A DNA stretch of 57,967 nt from Deltaproteobacteria bacterium (lineage in GTDB: Bacteria > Myxococcota > B64-G9): NCBI GenBank assembly GCA_019307065.1, contig JAFDKH010000004.1, positions 1 to 57,967 on the forward strand. Direction: 5' to 3'. Within the stretch, counting starts at the first letter, position 1; every line of letters begins with the position of its first letter. The notes under the pieces were generated by a model. That model was not told the origin of the DNA. It saw nothing but the letters and a program-made list of their open reading frames with translations, and did not search any database. Positions 35,727-45,363 of the stretch are shown here, one piece after another. The position numbers were made by a program, and so were the translations under genes.

Positions 35727-36728
35727 GTGAGGATCTCGGGTAAAATAATAGAGCAGTCTCGGATCTCGAGCCTGCGGTTTCAGCGGGTCGTCATTGTCGG
35801 CTGTATTTTTTTTATTGCTCAGTTGCTGGTTGCTTGCCAGAGAACAAAAAACAGCCCCCGGGATGAGCCCAAAGTAGTCGCGGTAGTAAATGGTGAAAAA
35901 ATTTCGGTCAGTGAGTTTCAGGCTGCGCTGGATGATATAAAAAAAGCCGGCAAGGGATTTTTCTCGTCGACCAAAGGTTCAAACCGAATTAAACGGGAAT
36001 TACTAGAGCGTATTATCGATACGCGTTTACTTCTACAAGAAGCTCGTAAAAAGCGAATTGTGCTCGACCCTGAAATTCTTGAAGCCTCTATAAAACTGAT
36101 ATTTGACCAGTACCCGCCAGGGGGAATGGAAGAGGAACTGCTCAGGAAGGGTAAAAGCTTAAAAGCATATAGGCAGGAAAAGGAGCGTTCGCTACTGCTC
36201 TACAAACTTCTCAAAAGAGAAATCGTGGATCGCATTGCAGTTTCTCATCAGGAAGTAGAAAAATATTTCTTGGATCATCAAAGCGACTTTCGCGAGCCGG
36301 AACAGGTCCGGGTCAGGCAGATTGTCACCAAAGCAGAAGAAGAAGCCGAAAAAATTCGCAAATTAATACTGCGGGGAGAGTCTTTTGTTCAACTGGCCAA
36401 GATGCATTCACTTGGCCCGGAAGCCAAGCAGGGTGGTGACCTGGGCTACTTCCCCAAGGGACGCATGCCGCCGGCAATCGAAGAGGCTTGCTTCAAGCTC
36501 TGGTCTTCACATGTATCAAAAGTAGTAACTTCGCCGTACGGGTTTCACTTGTTTCAGTTGGTAGACCGAAGACCCGCTCGGGAACTCACCCTGGAACAGG
36601 CCAGTCAAGCAATAGAGCAAAAGCTGACGGCAGAAAAGATCAGAGAGGCCGAGAGTTATTATATAAGAACATTACGAGAAGCAGCCAGCATTGAGCGTGA
36701 CCTGAGTTTGCTCGAGAGGATTCAGTGA
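35727..36728 (+). CDS. Second parvulin-type peptidyl-prolyl isomerase lipoprotein
   Basis: This 333-aa protein starts at GTG (35727). The leader has an unusually long N-terminal region before the hydrophobic stretch and the lipobox LVAC. A SurA-like segment (VVAVVNGEKISVSEFQ) and one parvulin domain with GGDLGYFPKGRMP and GFHLFQLVDRR follow. It lies 15 bases after the first parvulin gene and 21 bases before the third. Start choice is uncertain because the SD (AAGG) is weak. It is probably a periplasm-facing foldase for envelope proteins. Confidence 0.85.
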   Translation: MRISGKIIEQSRISSLRFQRVVIVGCIFFIAQLLVACQRTKNSPRDEPKVVAVVNGEKISVSEFQAALDDIKKAGKGFFSSTKGSNRIKRELLERIIDTRLLLQEARKKRIVLDPEILEASIKLIFDQYPPGGMEEELLRKGKSLKAYRQEKERSLLLYKLLKREIVDRIAVSHQEVEKYFLDHQSDFREPEQVRVRQIVTKAEEEAEKIRKLILRGESFVQLAKMHSLGPEAKQGGDLGYFPKGRMPPAIEEACFKLWSSHVSKVVTSPYGFHLFQLVDRRPARELTLEQASQAIEQKLTAEKIREAESYYIRTLREAASIERDLSLLERIQ

Positions 36729-36749
36729 ACCTAAAGGATTGAAAAGACC

Positions 36750-37736
36750 ATGTACAAACACACTGTTAAGGCATTCCTGGTGGTAGGAGCTTTATTGGTC
36801 GCCCAGAACGGATCGGCCCGGATGATTGATCGTATCGTTGCCGTTGTCAACAGTGATGCGGTCTTGCTGAGTGAGGTCGACACTCGTTGCCAGGCAGCTC
36901 TGGATGAGGTTCATTCGACACTTCCGATCGATGAAGTTGTCAAGCGCAAGCGGGAAATACGCCTCAAGGCTCTGGACGAGCTCGTCGATGAGTTATTGTT
37001 CAGACAGCAAGTCCGTGAGAATAAGATTACGGTTACGCCAGAGGAAGTTGACCGTCAAGTCGAGCAGTTGATCAAAGTCAACAACCTGACACAGAAACAG
37101 TTTAGCGAAGCCCTCAAGATGGAGGGCCGGACTGTTGCCGATCTGAAAAAAGAGTTCCGCAACCAACTGGAGCGACAAAAACTCATTGACGTTCAAATGC
37201 GCAACAATCCCGAGATGCGGGCCAAGGTCCAGGTCAGCGAGAAGGACATTGACGCATATTATCAGACGCATTATCTTTCCAGTACCGCTAAAGAAAAAGT
37301 ACGTGCCAGTCATATTCTTTTCACCATTCCGCCAGGAGCCGAACCGGCAGAAGAAAAGAAGATTCGTGAAAGAGCTCAAAAAGTCATGGACCAACTCAAA
37401 AAGGGCAGCTCGTTTGCAGATATGGCCAAGCAATCTTCGGACGATCCCAGTGGTGCCATGGGGGGAGACCTGGGTTGGTTTAGACGGGGAGACATGATGG
37501 CTGCTTTTGAAAAAGCGGCTTTTGGACTAAAGAAAGGTCAGCAGAGTGATTTAGTGCGGACTAAATTAGGGTTTCATATTATTTTAGTTACCGATCGAGC
37601 GGTTGAGGGTCCCCAGAAACGTAAGAGTGTCCAGAATGAAATCCGCAGCAAACTCTACCGGGAAAAATTCCGGTTGACCATGGTCGAGTGGATGAAACAA
37701 CTTCGCCGGAATTCATTTGTTGAATACAAGCTGTGA
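36750..37736 (+). CDS. SurA-like periplasmic peptidyl-prolyl isomerase
   Basis: This 328-aa soluble periplasmic foldase has a cleavable signal peptide ending near NGSA and no lipobox. IDRIVAVVNSDAVLLSEVD is the hallmark of the SurA N-terminal domain. One parvulin domain follows (ASHILFTIPPG, GGDLGWFRRGDM, KLGFHIILVTDR). E. coli SurA has two parvulin domains; this one has a single domain, as in many deltaproteobacteria. In the family it escorts outer-membrane proteins. Its stop overlaps the pdxA start by four bases. Confidence 0.9.
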   Translation: MYKHTVKAFLVVGALLVAQNGSARMIDRIVAVVNSDAVLLSEVDTRCQAALDEVHSTLPIDEVVKRKREIRLKALDELVDELLFRQQVRENKITVTPEEVDRQVEQLIKVNNLTQKQFSEALKMEGRTVADLKKEFRNQLERQKLIDVQMRNNPEMRAKVQVSEKDIDAYYQTHYLSSTAKEKVRASHILFTIPPGAEPAEEKKIRERAQKVMDQLKKGSSFADMAKQSSDDPSGAMGGDLGWFRRGDMMAAFEKAAFGLKKGQQSDLVRTKLGFHIILVTDRAVEGPQKRKSVQNEIRSKLYREKFRLTMVEWMKQLRRNSFVEYKL

Positions 37737-38683
37737 TTCGAATTGGCTTCACCATGGGCGACCCGGCTGGGGTTGGTCCCGAAGTTCTCCTGCATGCCCT
37801 GAATGATCCCTTACTTAGGCGACAGATCCGGCCGATTGTTTTCGGCGACCATGACTTGTTGAGTCGAGTTGCCGAGCAGTTTGGTTGTGATTTGGACTTT
37901 GAACTGCGCCAGGTAGGTCAAAGCGATCCCAGCCCCGGGCTGGTTGGGAAATTCACGGAAAATGGGGGACGGGCCCAGGGAGCATACCTGCAGGCCGCTG
38001 CCGATGCAATTCAGGCGTCTGAGATCGATGCTCTGGTGACTGGTCCAATTCATAAACGTGCCTTGAAAGTGTGCAATATGCCCGGGCCGGGGCAGACAGA
38101 GTGGTTGGCATCACGCTTTGGCGTCGAGCGTCCGGTAATGATGCTGTTGGGACCCAGCCTGAAAGTTGTATTAGCCACTACTCATCTTGCTTTGGCTAAG
38201 GTTCCCCAGGCTCTCAATAAAGCCGATCTGGTTAAGACGATTACAGTTGCCCAAAGGGATCTGACTCGCTTGTTTTTCCCAACCGGGCCGCGCTGGGCTG
38301 TGGCCGCTTTGAATCCGCATGGCGAAGTAGATGGAGAAATCGGAGCCGAAGAGCTTAATATTCTCATACCGCTGGTTGAGGAACTGGCGTCTAAGGGTTT
38401 TTGTATCAGGGGACCGATTGCAGGTGATACGGTTTTTGCCCTGGCTGCGAGCGGAAAGTTTGATGTTGTGCTGGCTTTGTACCATGACCAGGGCTTAGCG
38501 GCTTTGAAGACTCTGCATTTTTCTGAGGCAGTCAATGTGACTTTGGGTCTTGGCCTGATTAGAACCGCGCCGGATCACGGCGTGGCTTATGACATTGCCG
38601 GACGTGGCCAAGCAGATCCAACTAGCATGAAACAGGCAACTAGACTCGCAGTTGAGATGGCGAGAAAGAATATGTTCAAATGA
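37733..38683 (+). CDS. pdxA: 4-hydroxythreonine-4-phosphate dehydrogenase
   Basis: This 316-aa enzyme of the DXP-dependent pyridoxal phosphate pathway oxidises 4-phosphohydroxy-L-threonine using NAD. Family blocks are [11 protein letters not shown] at the N-terminus, [10 protein letters not shown], and [15 protein letters not shown] with the metal-binding His and Asp. The start is GTG and overlaps the SurA-like stop (GTGA), and its own stop overlaps uvrA (ATGA). The surA-pdxA association is common in proteobacteria. Confidence 0.95.
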   Translation: MIRIGFTMGDPAGVGPEVLLHALNDPLLRRQIRPIVFGDHDLLSRVAEQFGCDLDFELRQVGQSDPSPGLVGKFTENGGRAQGAYLQAAADAIQASEIDALVTGPIHKRALKVCNMPGPGQTEWLASRFGVERPVMMLLGPSLKVVLATTHLALAKVPQALNKADLVKTITVAQRDLTRLFFPTGPRWAVAALNPHGEVDGEIGAEELNILIPLVEELASKGFCIRGPIAGDTVFALAASGKFDVVLALYHDQGLAALKTLHFSEAVNVTLGLGLIRTAPDHGVAYDIAGRGQADPTSMKQATRLAVEMARKNMFK

Positions 38684-41529
38684 GTAAAAATGGGCCAAGC
38701 CAGATTATAATCAGTGGTGCCCGGGTTCATAATCTCAAAAATATTGACGTGGTTTTACCGAGACTTCGATTGATCGCCATTACCGGGTTGAGCGGTTCGG
38801 GTAAGTCTTCTCTTGCGTTTGACACTCTTTATGCCGAAGGACAACGCCGTTACGTAGAATCGCTTTCGACGTACGCGCGGCAGTTTCTCGAGCAAATGTC
38901 CAAACCCGATGTCGAAGCAATCGAAGGGCTTTCGCCGGCTATTTCTATCGAACAAAAATCAGTCAGTCACAATCCGCGCTCGACTGTTGGGACGGTGACC
39001 GAAATTTATGATTATCTGCGACTTCTTTTTGCCCGGGCCGGCAATCCGCACTGCCCAAACTGTAACAAGCCGATAACTTCTCAAACAGTCCAGGAAATAG
39101 TTGATCGTGTATTGAATTTGCCGAACCGCAGTCGATTCTCTGTCCTGGCGCCAGTCGTCAGGGGACAAAAGGGTGAACACCGCAACTTGCTTCAGAATCT
39201 TCTGCGACTAGGCTACTCGCGAGTCAACGTTGATGGTCAACTGCGCGATCTGGAAGAGAAGATCAAGCTTGACAAGAAAAAGAAACACAATATTGAAGTC
39301 TACATCGACAGGCTGGTCAACAAGAAGGGTGTCCGGGCCCGCCTGACTGATTCGGTGGAAACTGCAATCGGCCTGGCTGAGGGCCTGGTAAAGATCACTC
39401 CTGTGGATGAAGACGATATTTTGTTTTCTGAGCGGCATGCCTGTATCGATTGCGGCATTAGTTTGCCTGAAGTCAGCCCGAGATTGTTTTCGTTTAATAG
39501 CCCGCAGGGTGCCTGTACTGAATGCGATGGACTGGGCAGTATCCGCTTCATAGATCCCGAGCGAGTTGTGCCTGATTCTGAACTCGGGTTGAGCCAGGGA
39601 GCTATTGCCCCCTGGGGTGAAAAGCACTCAGACTATCAACGGCAGATGCTCGAAACTCTGGCAAGGCATTACCATTTCGGTATGAATACTCCATTTGGCG
39701 AGCTTAAGCAGTCTGCTCGCCAGGTAATTCTGTTTGGCTCGGGAGATGTAGAACTCAATTTCAAACTTAAGCGGGAAGGCATGAGTCACGAGTTCCAAAG
39801 ACCATTCGAGGGCGTGATTCCCAATCTTGAAAGGCGTTTTCGCGAAACAACTAGTGACTGGATGCGGGCCGAGATCGGCAACTACATGGCCACCAAAAAA
39901 TGCGGCCAATGTCGGGGCCGGCGACTACGACCCGAAGCCCTGAGTGTTCTGATCGGCAACAAATCGATTGCCGATCTTACAAAACTGAGTGTCGTCAAGG
40001 CTGAACGCTTCTTCTTAAAACTCAAGCTGGCGAGGCGCCAGGCAACCATAGCCAAACCGATTCTCAGGGAAATACAGGCTCGTCTAAACTTCATGGTAAA
40101 TGTCGGACTGGACTACCTGTCGCTCGATCGCTCTTCGGCCACATTGTCCGGAGGTGAGGCTCAGAGAATCAGGTTGGCAACTCAGATTGGTTCGTCTTTG
40201 GCCGGAGTCCTTTACGTTCTGGATGAGCCCACGATTGGGTTGCACGCCAGGGATTGCAGCCGCCTGCTTAAAACGCTTAAGCAGCTTCGCGATTATGGTA
40301 ATACAGTCATCGTCGTAGAACATGATCCGGCCACTATAATGGCATCCGATCACGTGGTTGACATGGGACCCGGGGCAGGCCGACTCGGAGGTGAGGTGGT
40401 GGTTGCCGGCCCCCCGGAGGTTATTCTAGCCGATCCTGTTTCGTTGACCGGCGCCTATCTATCCGGACGAAAAACCATAATGGTTCCCCAGAGTCGCCGG
40501 ACCGGTCGCGGACACATAAAAATCTACGAAGCCAGCGGAAACAATCTGAAGAAGATTGATGTCGAGTTTCCCTTGGGCGTTTTTACCTGCGTGACCGGTG
40601 TATCCGGTTCGGGCAAGAGTACTCTGGTAATTGACACCCTCTATCGCGGGCTAGCCCAACACCTTTATCGATCCCGGGAGGCGCCCGTGGCAGTCAAGAG
40701 GTTTAGCCACCTGTCCCAAGTCGATAAAGTGATCCACATCGATCAGAGCCCAATCGGTCGCACCCCGAGATCCAATCCGGCTACCTATACAGGGGTTTTT
40801 ACCCCGATCCGGGAACTCTTCGCCAAGTTGCCTGAGAGTAAGCTGCGCGGCTATGGTCCCGGCCGCTATTCGTTCAATGTAAAAGGAGGACGTTGCGAAG
40901 CTTGCCGGGGAGGCGGCCAGATCCGGATAGAAATGCATTTCTTGCCGGACATGTATGTTACTTGCGAAATCTGTTCGGGGCTGCGATTCAATCGCGAAAC
41001 CCTCGAAATCGAATTTCGCGGACGCAACATATCTCAGGTTCTGGACATGACAATTACCGAGGCGGTCGAGTTCTTCGGCAGTCAGCCGATTATCCAGCGC
41101 AAACTCCAAACCTTAGTCGACGTTGGACTCGGATATCTACAACTCGGCCAGAGCGCAACCACTCTGTCAGGCGGAGAGGCTCAGCGAGTCAAGCTGGCTC
41201 GCGAGCTCTCAAAAAGAGCTACCGGCCGTACCCTTTTTATCCTGGACGAGCCAACAACCGGGTTGCATATGGATGATATTCGTCAACTGATTGATGTACT
41301 CAATCGCTTGGTCGATCAGGGAAATACAGTCATTGTCATCGAGCATAATCTTGACGTGATCAAACAAGCCGACCACATCATTGATTTGGGCCCCGAAGGC
41401 GGCGATACCGGCGGCCGGGTGGTTGCTAAAGGCACTCCCGAGAAATTGGCTGGCAGTAAGCGTTCCTATACAGGGCGTTATTTGAAGGAAGTGTTGCCCA
41501 AGAAAACCAAAACCAGGACGCGTAAATAA
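38680..41529 (+). CDS. uvrA: Excinuclease ABC subunit A
   Basis: This is the damage-recognition ATPase of nucleotide excision repair, 949 aa, full length. The two ABC modules have Walker A motifs GLSGSGKSS (36-44) and [12 protein letters not shown] signatures [12 protein letters not shown] and [12 protein letters not shown] are intact, as are DEPTIGLH and DEPTTGLH. Two zinc-binding regions with paired CxxC motifs are present. It starts by 4-base overlap with pdxA. In E. coli uvrA is induced by LexA; no LexA box can be judged here because the start lies inside an operon. Confidence 0.97.
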   Translation: MSKNGPSQIIISGARVHNLKNIDVVLPRLRLIAITGLSGSGKSSLAFDTLYAEGQRRYVESLSTYARQFLEQMSKPDVEAIEGLSPAISIEQKSVSHNPRSTVGTVTEIYDYLRLLFARAGNPHCPNCNKPITSQTVQEIVDRVLNLPNRSRFSVLAPVVRGQKGEHRNLLQNLLRLGYSRVNVDGQLRDLEEKIKLDKKKKHNIEVYIDRLVNKKGVRARLTDSVETAIGLAEGLVKITPVDEDDILFSERHACIDCGISLPEVSPRLFSFNSPQGACTECDGLGSIRFIDPERVVPDSELGLSQGAIAPWGEKHSDYQRQMLETLARHYHFGMNTPFGELKQSARQVILFGSGDVELNFKLKREGMSHEFQRPFEGVIPNLERRFRETTSDWMRAEIGNYMATKKCGQCRGRRLRPEALSVLIGNKSIADLTKLSVVKAERFFLKLKLARRQATIAKPILREIQARLNFMVNVGLDYLSLDRSSATLSGGEAQRIRLATQIGSSLAGVLYVLDEPTIGLHARDCSRLLKTLKQLRDYGNTVIVVEHDPATIMASDHVVDMGPGAGRLGGEVVVAGPPEVILADPVSLTGAYLSGRKTIMVPQSRRTGRGHIKIYEASGNNLKKIDVEFPLGVFTCVTGVSGSGKSTLVIDTLYRGLAQHLYRSREAPVAVKRFSHLSQVDKVIHIDQSPIGRTPRSNPATYTGVFTPIRELFAKLPESKLRGYGPGRYSFNVKGGRCEACRGGGQIRIEMHFLPDMYVTCEICSGLRFNRETLEIEFRGRNISQVLDMTITEAVEFFGSQPIIQRKLQTLVDVGLGYLQLGQSATTLSGGEAQRVKLARELSKRATGRTLFILDEPTTGLHMDDIRQLIDVLNRLVDQGNTVIVIEHNLDVIKQADHIIDLGPEGGDTGGRVVAKGTPEKLAGSKRSYTGRYLKEVLPKKTKTRTRK

Positions 41530-41543
41530 AGTGGTTCGGGAAC

Positions 41544-42209
41544 CTAGTAGTTCATGTTCTGCATTGCCTCAGCGGCGTAGATTATGAAATAGGCAAATAA
41601 GGCGGCACTCAATAACATAAGTACCCAGAAGATGATGCGACCCTTGCGTTTGGGGTCCTCACGGGCGCCAGGTGCCAGAGAAGCGGGCGCCATGTGGGCC
41701 TGACCCTTAGCCAGCAGACGCGAAAGCATGCGCTCTGAGATCTGTTGCTGGCCGGGTTGCCGGGAAAAGATACGATATTGGCGCGCGGCGTAGTCAAGAC
41801 GATTAGCCGCGATGCAAGTCTTCATGAATGACTCGTGCAGATCTTCGTCGTCCGGGTTGGAAGTTATTTGCTGCCAGAGATCGGCTGCCTCGGCAGGATC
41901 GGGCGGCAAGCTGGCCTGGTCGACTTTGGAAAAGACCAGTCCGCACAAGTGACAGGCATGCGGATCTGCTTGCGAGTGCCCGCATTTGGGGCAAACGATA
42001 TTGCCGGAATCTTCCAACTCGGCCTGAACTTGATCGCCAGCATGACTGGTGGCGGGCGGGGAAGAACCGGCCGTCTGGCTTTGGCTTTGCGGGTTTTTTA
42101 TGAAGTTGGACGCCGAGCAGTTGGTACACACGAAGGACAGCCCGGCATCCGACGTGGAGAATTTCTCCATTTCGATAATGTCACGACAGGCTGGGCATTG
42201 AACTTTCAT
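41544..42209 (-). CDS. Double zinc-ribbon protein with C-terminal membrane anchor
   Basis: This 221-aa protein starts at the ATG at 42209, which overlaps the stop of the M50 protease gene (ATGA). The first zinc ribbon is C5-x2-C8 and C28-x2-C31, similar to MJ0042-type ribbons. A Ser/Gln-rich linker follows, then a second ribbon (C73, C76, C86, C89; CPKCGHSQ and CHLCG). A helical region (about 100-160) precedes a single C-terminal membrane helix (about 192-213). I do not recognise a named function. Coupling to a membrane protease suggests a membrane-bound partner or regulator. Confidence 0.72.
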   Translation of the reverse strand: MKVQCPACRDIIEMEKFSTSDAGLSFVCTNCSASNFIKNPQSQSQTAGSSPPATSHAGDQVQAELEDSGNIVCPKCGHSQADPHACHLCGLVFSKVDQASLPPDPAEAADLWQQITSNPDDEDLHESFMKTCIAANRLDYAARQYRIFSRQPGQQQISERMLSRLLAKGQAHMAPASLAPGAREDPKRKGRIIFWVLMLLSAALFAYFIIYAAEAMQNMNY

Positions 42210-43201
42210 GGTTCTATTGGGCTCCAGACAACGGGTGTAAAAGTTAATACAAGCACAATCAATGTAATCACTCCAACAATTAAACGTCCACGCCCAAGTG
42301 GTATATCCGCATCCTCGATTGGTGGATGTTTTCCGCCGACAAAACGAAATAAAATTGTCCAGGCAAGCCAGACCATCAAACCCGATCCTCTTACCACCCA
42401 ATGTGCTAGTCCAGATTCTTCGAGAGATCGCATAATAGGGCCGCTAATCATTAATAATCTGCATCCAAGGCCGATCAATCCCAAAATGAAAATCATGTAG
42501 TGGATGATTCTGCCGATTCTAAAATGTGTGCGTGGTTTAACAATAGAATAGAGCACATGTCCACCATCGAGCTGACCAGCCGGAAGCAAATTGAGACTGG
42601 TGATCAGAATGCCTACCCAGCCGGCCCAGGCAACTGGATGAAGCCAGATGTCGAAACCCGGACCCAATTCGGGATGGGCGAGATTTTTCAATGCAAGATA
42701 TAAAAGAGAATTGCCTTCCATGATCGCGTCTTTGCTGATTTCGGCCATAGGCTTGAGTTCAGAAAGTCTGAGGCCGATGAAGCAGACGATTACAGCAACA
42801 AACAGGCCTGCCAGTGGCCCCGAACTGCCTATATCAAGCAGCGAAGCCCTGGTGCGGGGTGGCTCACGCATCCGAATTATTGCCCCGAAGGTACCTATAG
42901 GAGGTAAAGGCAGCGGTACAAAATATGGAAGTGAGGCGTCTACCCCATGGCGCCGAGCCATGAAATAATGGGCCATTTCGTGAGATAGCAAGATGCCCAT
43001 AATGGAGACAGAAAACAATAATCCGTTAACTGGATCGAGTATCATTGCTCCATCTTCATAAGAAATCCCGCCTGCAAAAAAAGTCGTCCCGCAGGTGGCC
43101 ACAAAGAGCAACCCGTGCAGCCAGATTTTTTGAGATTGCGGTGGCTGCAGGTCGTCTGAATCGCCCACTTCAGGTGCCGATGGCTCAACCTGATCCGGCA
43201 T
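42206..43201 (-). CDS. Membrane-embedded site-2 (M50) metalloprotease
   Basis: This 331-aa multipass membrane protein has the zinc-binding HEMAH (74-78) inside the first conserved helix and the third ligand in NLLPAGQLDGGH (D212). At least five hydrophobic segments are visible. The N-terminus is a soluble tail rich in Pro, Glu and Ser. This type lacks the PDZ domain of RseP and belongs with the smaller M50 enzymes. Such proteases clip transmembrane anti-sigma or precursor helices. The gene starts 17 bases inside the LpoA-like gene and overlaps the zinc-ribbon gene by four, so the three are tightly coupled. Confidence 0.88.
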   Translation of the reverse strand: MPDQVEPSAPEVGDSDDLQPPQSQKIWLHGLLFVATCGTTFFAGGISYEDGAMILDPVNGLLFSVSIMGILLSHEMAHYFMARRHGVDASLPYFVPLPLPPIGTFGAIIRMREPPRTRASLLDIGSSGPLAGLFVAVIVCFIGLRLSELKPMAEISKDAIMEGNSLLYLALKNLAHPELGPGFDIWLHPVAWAGWVGILITSLNLLPAGQLDGGHVLYSIVKPRTHFRIGRIIHYMIFILGLIGLGCRLLMISGPIMRSLEESGLAHWVVRGSGLMVWLAWTILFRFVGGKHPPIEDADIPLGRGRLIVGVITLIVLVLTFTPVVWSPIEP

Positions 43202-45296
43202 CAGTTGCAGGCCCTGTCAGAATTTCTTCGATGGCTTCTTTCTTGATCGTCAACAGAAATATTTCCTTCTCGACTTCTCCGCTGGCACTGAATGAGATGT
43301 CGCCGGTAGCGCCTTCGAATTTCTTGAGCCCCAGCAACTGACTCCTAAAAGCCCGCCGATCCCGAGGGTGGTGCTTTAAGAAGATGTGATTGAAGATCAT
43401 CGCCGTGTCATAGGCATGCGCTTCGACCATCGAAGGGTCACGATCAAAGTTGGCCTTGAATTTCCCGACGAATAAACGCGTTGCCGGTCGACTGCTTTGT
43501 AAAAAGAACCCGTCGCAGAAAATGGCGCCCTGGACGTAGCGTTTGGCCCACTCGATTACTTTCGGATTATTCCAGCCGTTGCCGCCTAGCAAGTAGATCA
43601 TATCCAAATTGGTTCTGCCGAGGCTCTTTTTGATTCGGTCGAGGTGCCAACGGCTATCGGTGTTCAGGATGATGTCTTCAAAGGCTAAGGCCGGTGCAAT
43701 CATGACAACTTTATCCACATAATCAGGCACGAACAGTACGTCAAAATCGATGACCGGTCGCAAGCTCTTGATTAGTTTTTCAAAGGCTCGTTTGCGCCCC
43801 AGGGGTGTTTTGATTTTGGCCCGGATTTTTGCCCGCTCGCGGGTATATTCCCAACGGGCTTGAAGGAAGTAACGCCCGACCATTTTCTTGATATGTTTTG
43901 CGAAATTCTTTTCATCGGGTTCGTAGCGTTCAACGGCCCTGACTTCACCCTTGTGCCGATCAACTTCGTCCCAAAACGCATTGGCGAACTCAACTCCATA
44001 CCAATCGTTGGGATAGAGAATGGCAAACCTCTTGGCGCCCAGTCGTTCCATGGCATGCGCTACCAGGGTCTTGGCCTGAGAGGCCAGGGTAAGAAAATTT
44101 CGAAAAGTGTACTGGCCCAGGCTGGTTATATCTTTACGAATGCTCAGCGTGACGATCGGGATCTCGAGTTCTTCGGCTTTGACTGAAGCCGCGTAGGCTT
44201 CTTTGGCCACCATCGGGCCTATGACTGCCACGACATGCTCGTTGTACACCAAATCTTCGAGTTGCTTGACTGCCTTGTCGGGATCGCCGCCGGTGTCCCT
44301 GATTACCAGGATTGGGCCGCTCGAAGATTCCGAGCCCTTCGACTCGTTGAAGATCCCGGCCCCGAGCTGAATGCCTTCAAGCGCCCGTCGGCCGTACTCA
44401 CGGTATTCCCCGGTTAAGGGGAGAAGAACTCCGATAGTGTTCGGGCTGACCCGATTGCGATCAATGATCCTCTTGAGAAGTTTGCCGGCCTGACCGGCCA
44501 GCTCATGATCGGGGAAAGTGGCTACGAACAGTTCCAGATTTTCACGGGAGCGCTCGAAGTCCAGCATGTGGTAGAAGATCTTGGCCAGTTTGAACTGTAA
44601 CAAGTCGAGCGGGAAGCCTTTTGCCCCGCTGCTCTTGAGGCCCTCGAGTAACTGGCGAACCTGAACGAACGACAACTGCTGGTCGATCAACCCAAGGACC
44701 TGCAGGCGAATGGCCAGCCTGGCGCCTTTGACGGTTGTCCGCTCGTACAACTTGGTAAACCAGAGCAGGGCCTCGCTTGGAGCCCCGGCGCGCATATAGG
44801 ATTCGGCCAACATGCCGGCAACTTCGGCCTTCTTTTTTTCGTTTGGTAAACGATCGAAGACAGACTGCAAAGTGGGCAGAGCTTCTGCAGTGCGTCCCGC
44901 TTTCACCAGCGATAAACCCAGCTGCACGGCGGATTTGACATAGTAAGGGCTGGCGGGATGATCGGCGATTAGCTGGCGAAAGTAATCAGCCGCGCTTTCG
45001 AATTGGCCCGATTCGTAGTTCAGCTGGCCAAGGATCATTAATGCGTTGTCAATCTGATCAGCGTCTGGGTAGTCGCGGAGGAAATCTTCAAGTTTCTTCG
45101 CGGCTGCTTCTTTTTTCCCATCAGAGTGATCTTTCTTGGCGGCATCAAAGGCCAGCTTGGCCGCTTCACTGACGGGAACTTCTTTTATATTGCCATCCTT
45201 GTCTTTGATAATCACAGTTGTCGGCGGACAGCCAACAAACAATCCACTCGTGACAATGATGACCAATAGTAGTAACTGCCCACGCTTCAGGCTCAT
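43185..45296 (-). CDS. LpoA/LppC-like lipoprotein: TPR region plus periplasmic-binding domain
   Basis: This 703-aa outer-membrane-type lipoprotein has the lipobox FVGC. The N-terminal half is TPR-like (about 45-285, repeated helices such as AADYFRQLIADHPASPY). The C-terminal half is a type 1 periplasmic-binding fold (about 288-703), opening NTIGVLLPLTGEYREYG and carrying VAVIGPMVA. This two-domain layout matches LpoA, the activator of penicillin-binding protein PBP1A, although family members in deltaproteobacteria also resemble amino-acid ABC receptors. Near murI, a peptidoglycan role is attractive but unproven. The 67-base gap upstream separates it from the dnaJ-like gene. Confidence 0.85.
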   Translation of the reverse strand: MSLKRGQLLLLVIIVTSGLFVGCPPTTVIIKDKDGNIKEVPVSEAAKLAFDAAKKDHSDGKKEAAAKKLEDFLRDYPDADQIDNALMILGQLNYESGQFESAADYFRQLIADHPASPYYVKSAVQLGLSLVKAGRTAEALPTLQSVFDRLPNEKKKAEVAGMLAESYMRAGAPSEALLWFTKLYERTTVKGARLAIRLQVLGLIDQQLSFVQVRQLLEGLKSSGAKGFPLDLLQFKLAKIFYHMLDFERSRENLELFVATFPDHELAGQAGKLLKRIIDRNRVSPNTIGVLLPLTGEYREYGRRALEGIQLGAGIFNESKGSESSSGPILVIRDTGGDPDKAVKQLEDLVYNEHVVAVIGPMVAKEAYAASVKAEELEIPIVTLSIRKDITSLGQYTFRNFLTLASQAKTLVAHAMERLGAKRFAILYPNDWYGVEFANAFWDEVDRHKGEVRAVERYEPDEKNFAKHIKKMVGRYFLQARWEYTRERAKIRAKIKTPLGRKRAFEKLIKSLRPVIDFDVLFVPDYVDKVVMIAPALAFEDIILNTDSRWHLDRIKKSLGRTNLDMIYLLGGNGWNNPKVIEWAKRYVQGAIFCDGFFLQSSRPATRLFVGKFKANFDRDPSMVEAHAYDTAMIFNHIFLKHHPRDRRAFRSQLLGLKKFEGATGDISFSASGEVEKEIFLLTIKKEAIEEILTGPATDAGSG

Positions 45297-45363
45297 CCTA
45301 GTCTCCTTGGCCTATCCAAAGGCGGATAAAGCGCCAAAGTATAGCCATACAGTAATCCACTGG

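Noticed and set aside
41533-41544. GGTTC-GG-GAACC as a bidirectional terminator after uvrA
   Set aside because: The stem is five pairs with a two-base loop and no T-tract, so it is too weak to call.
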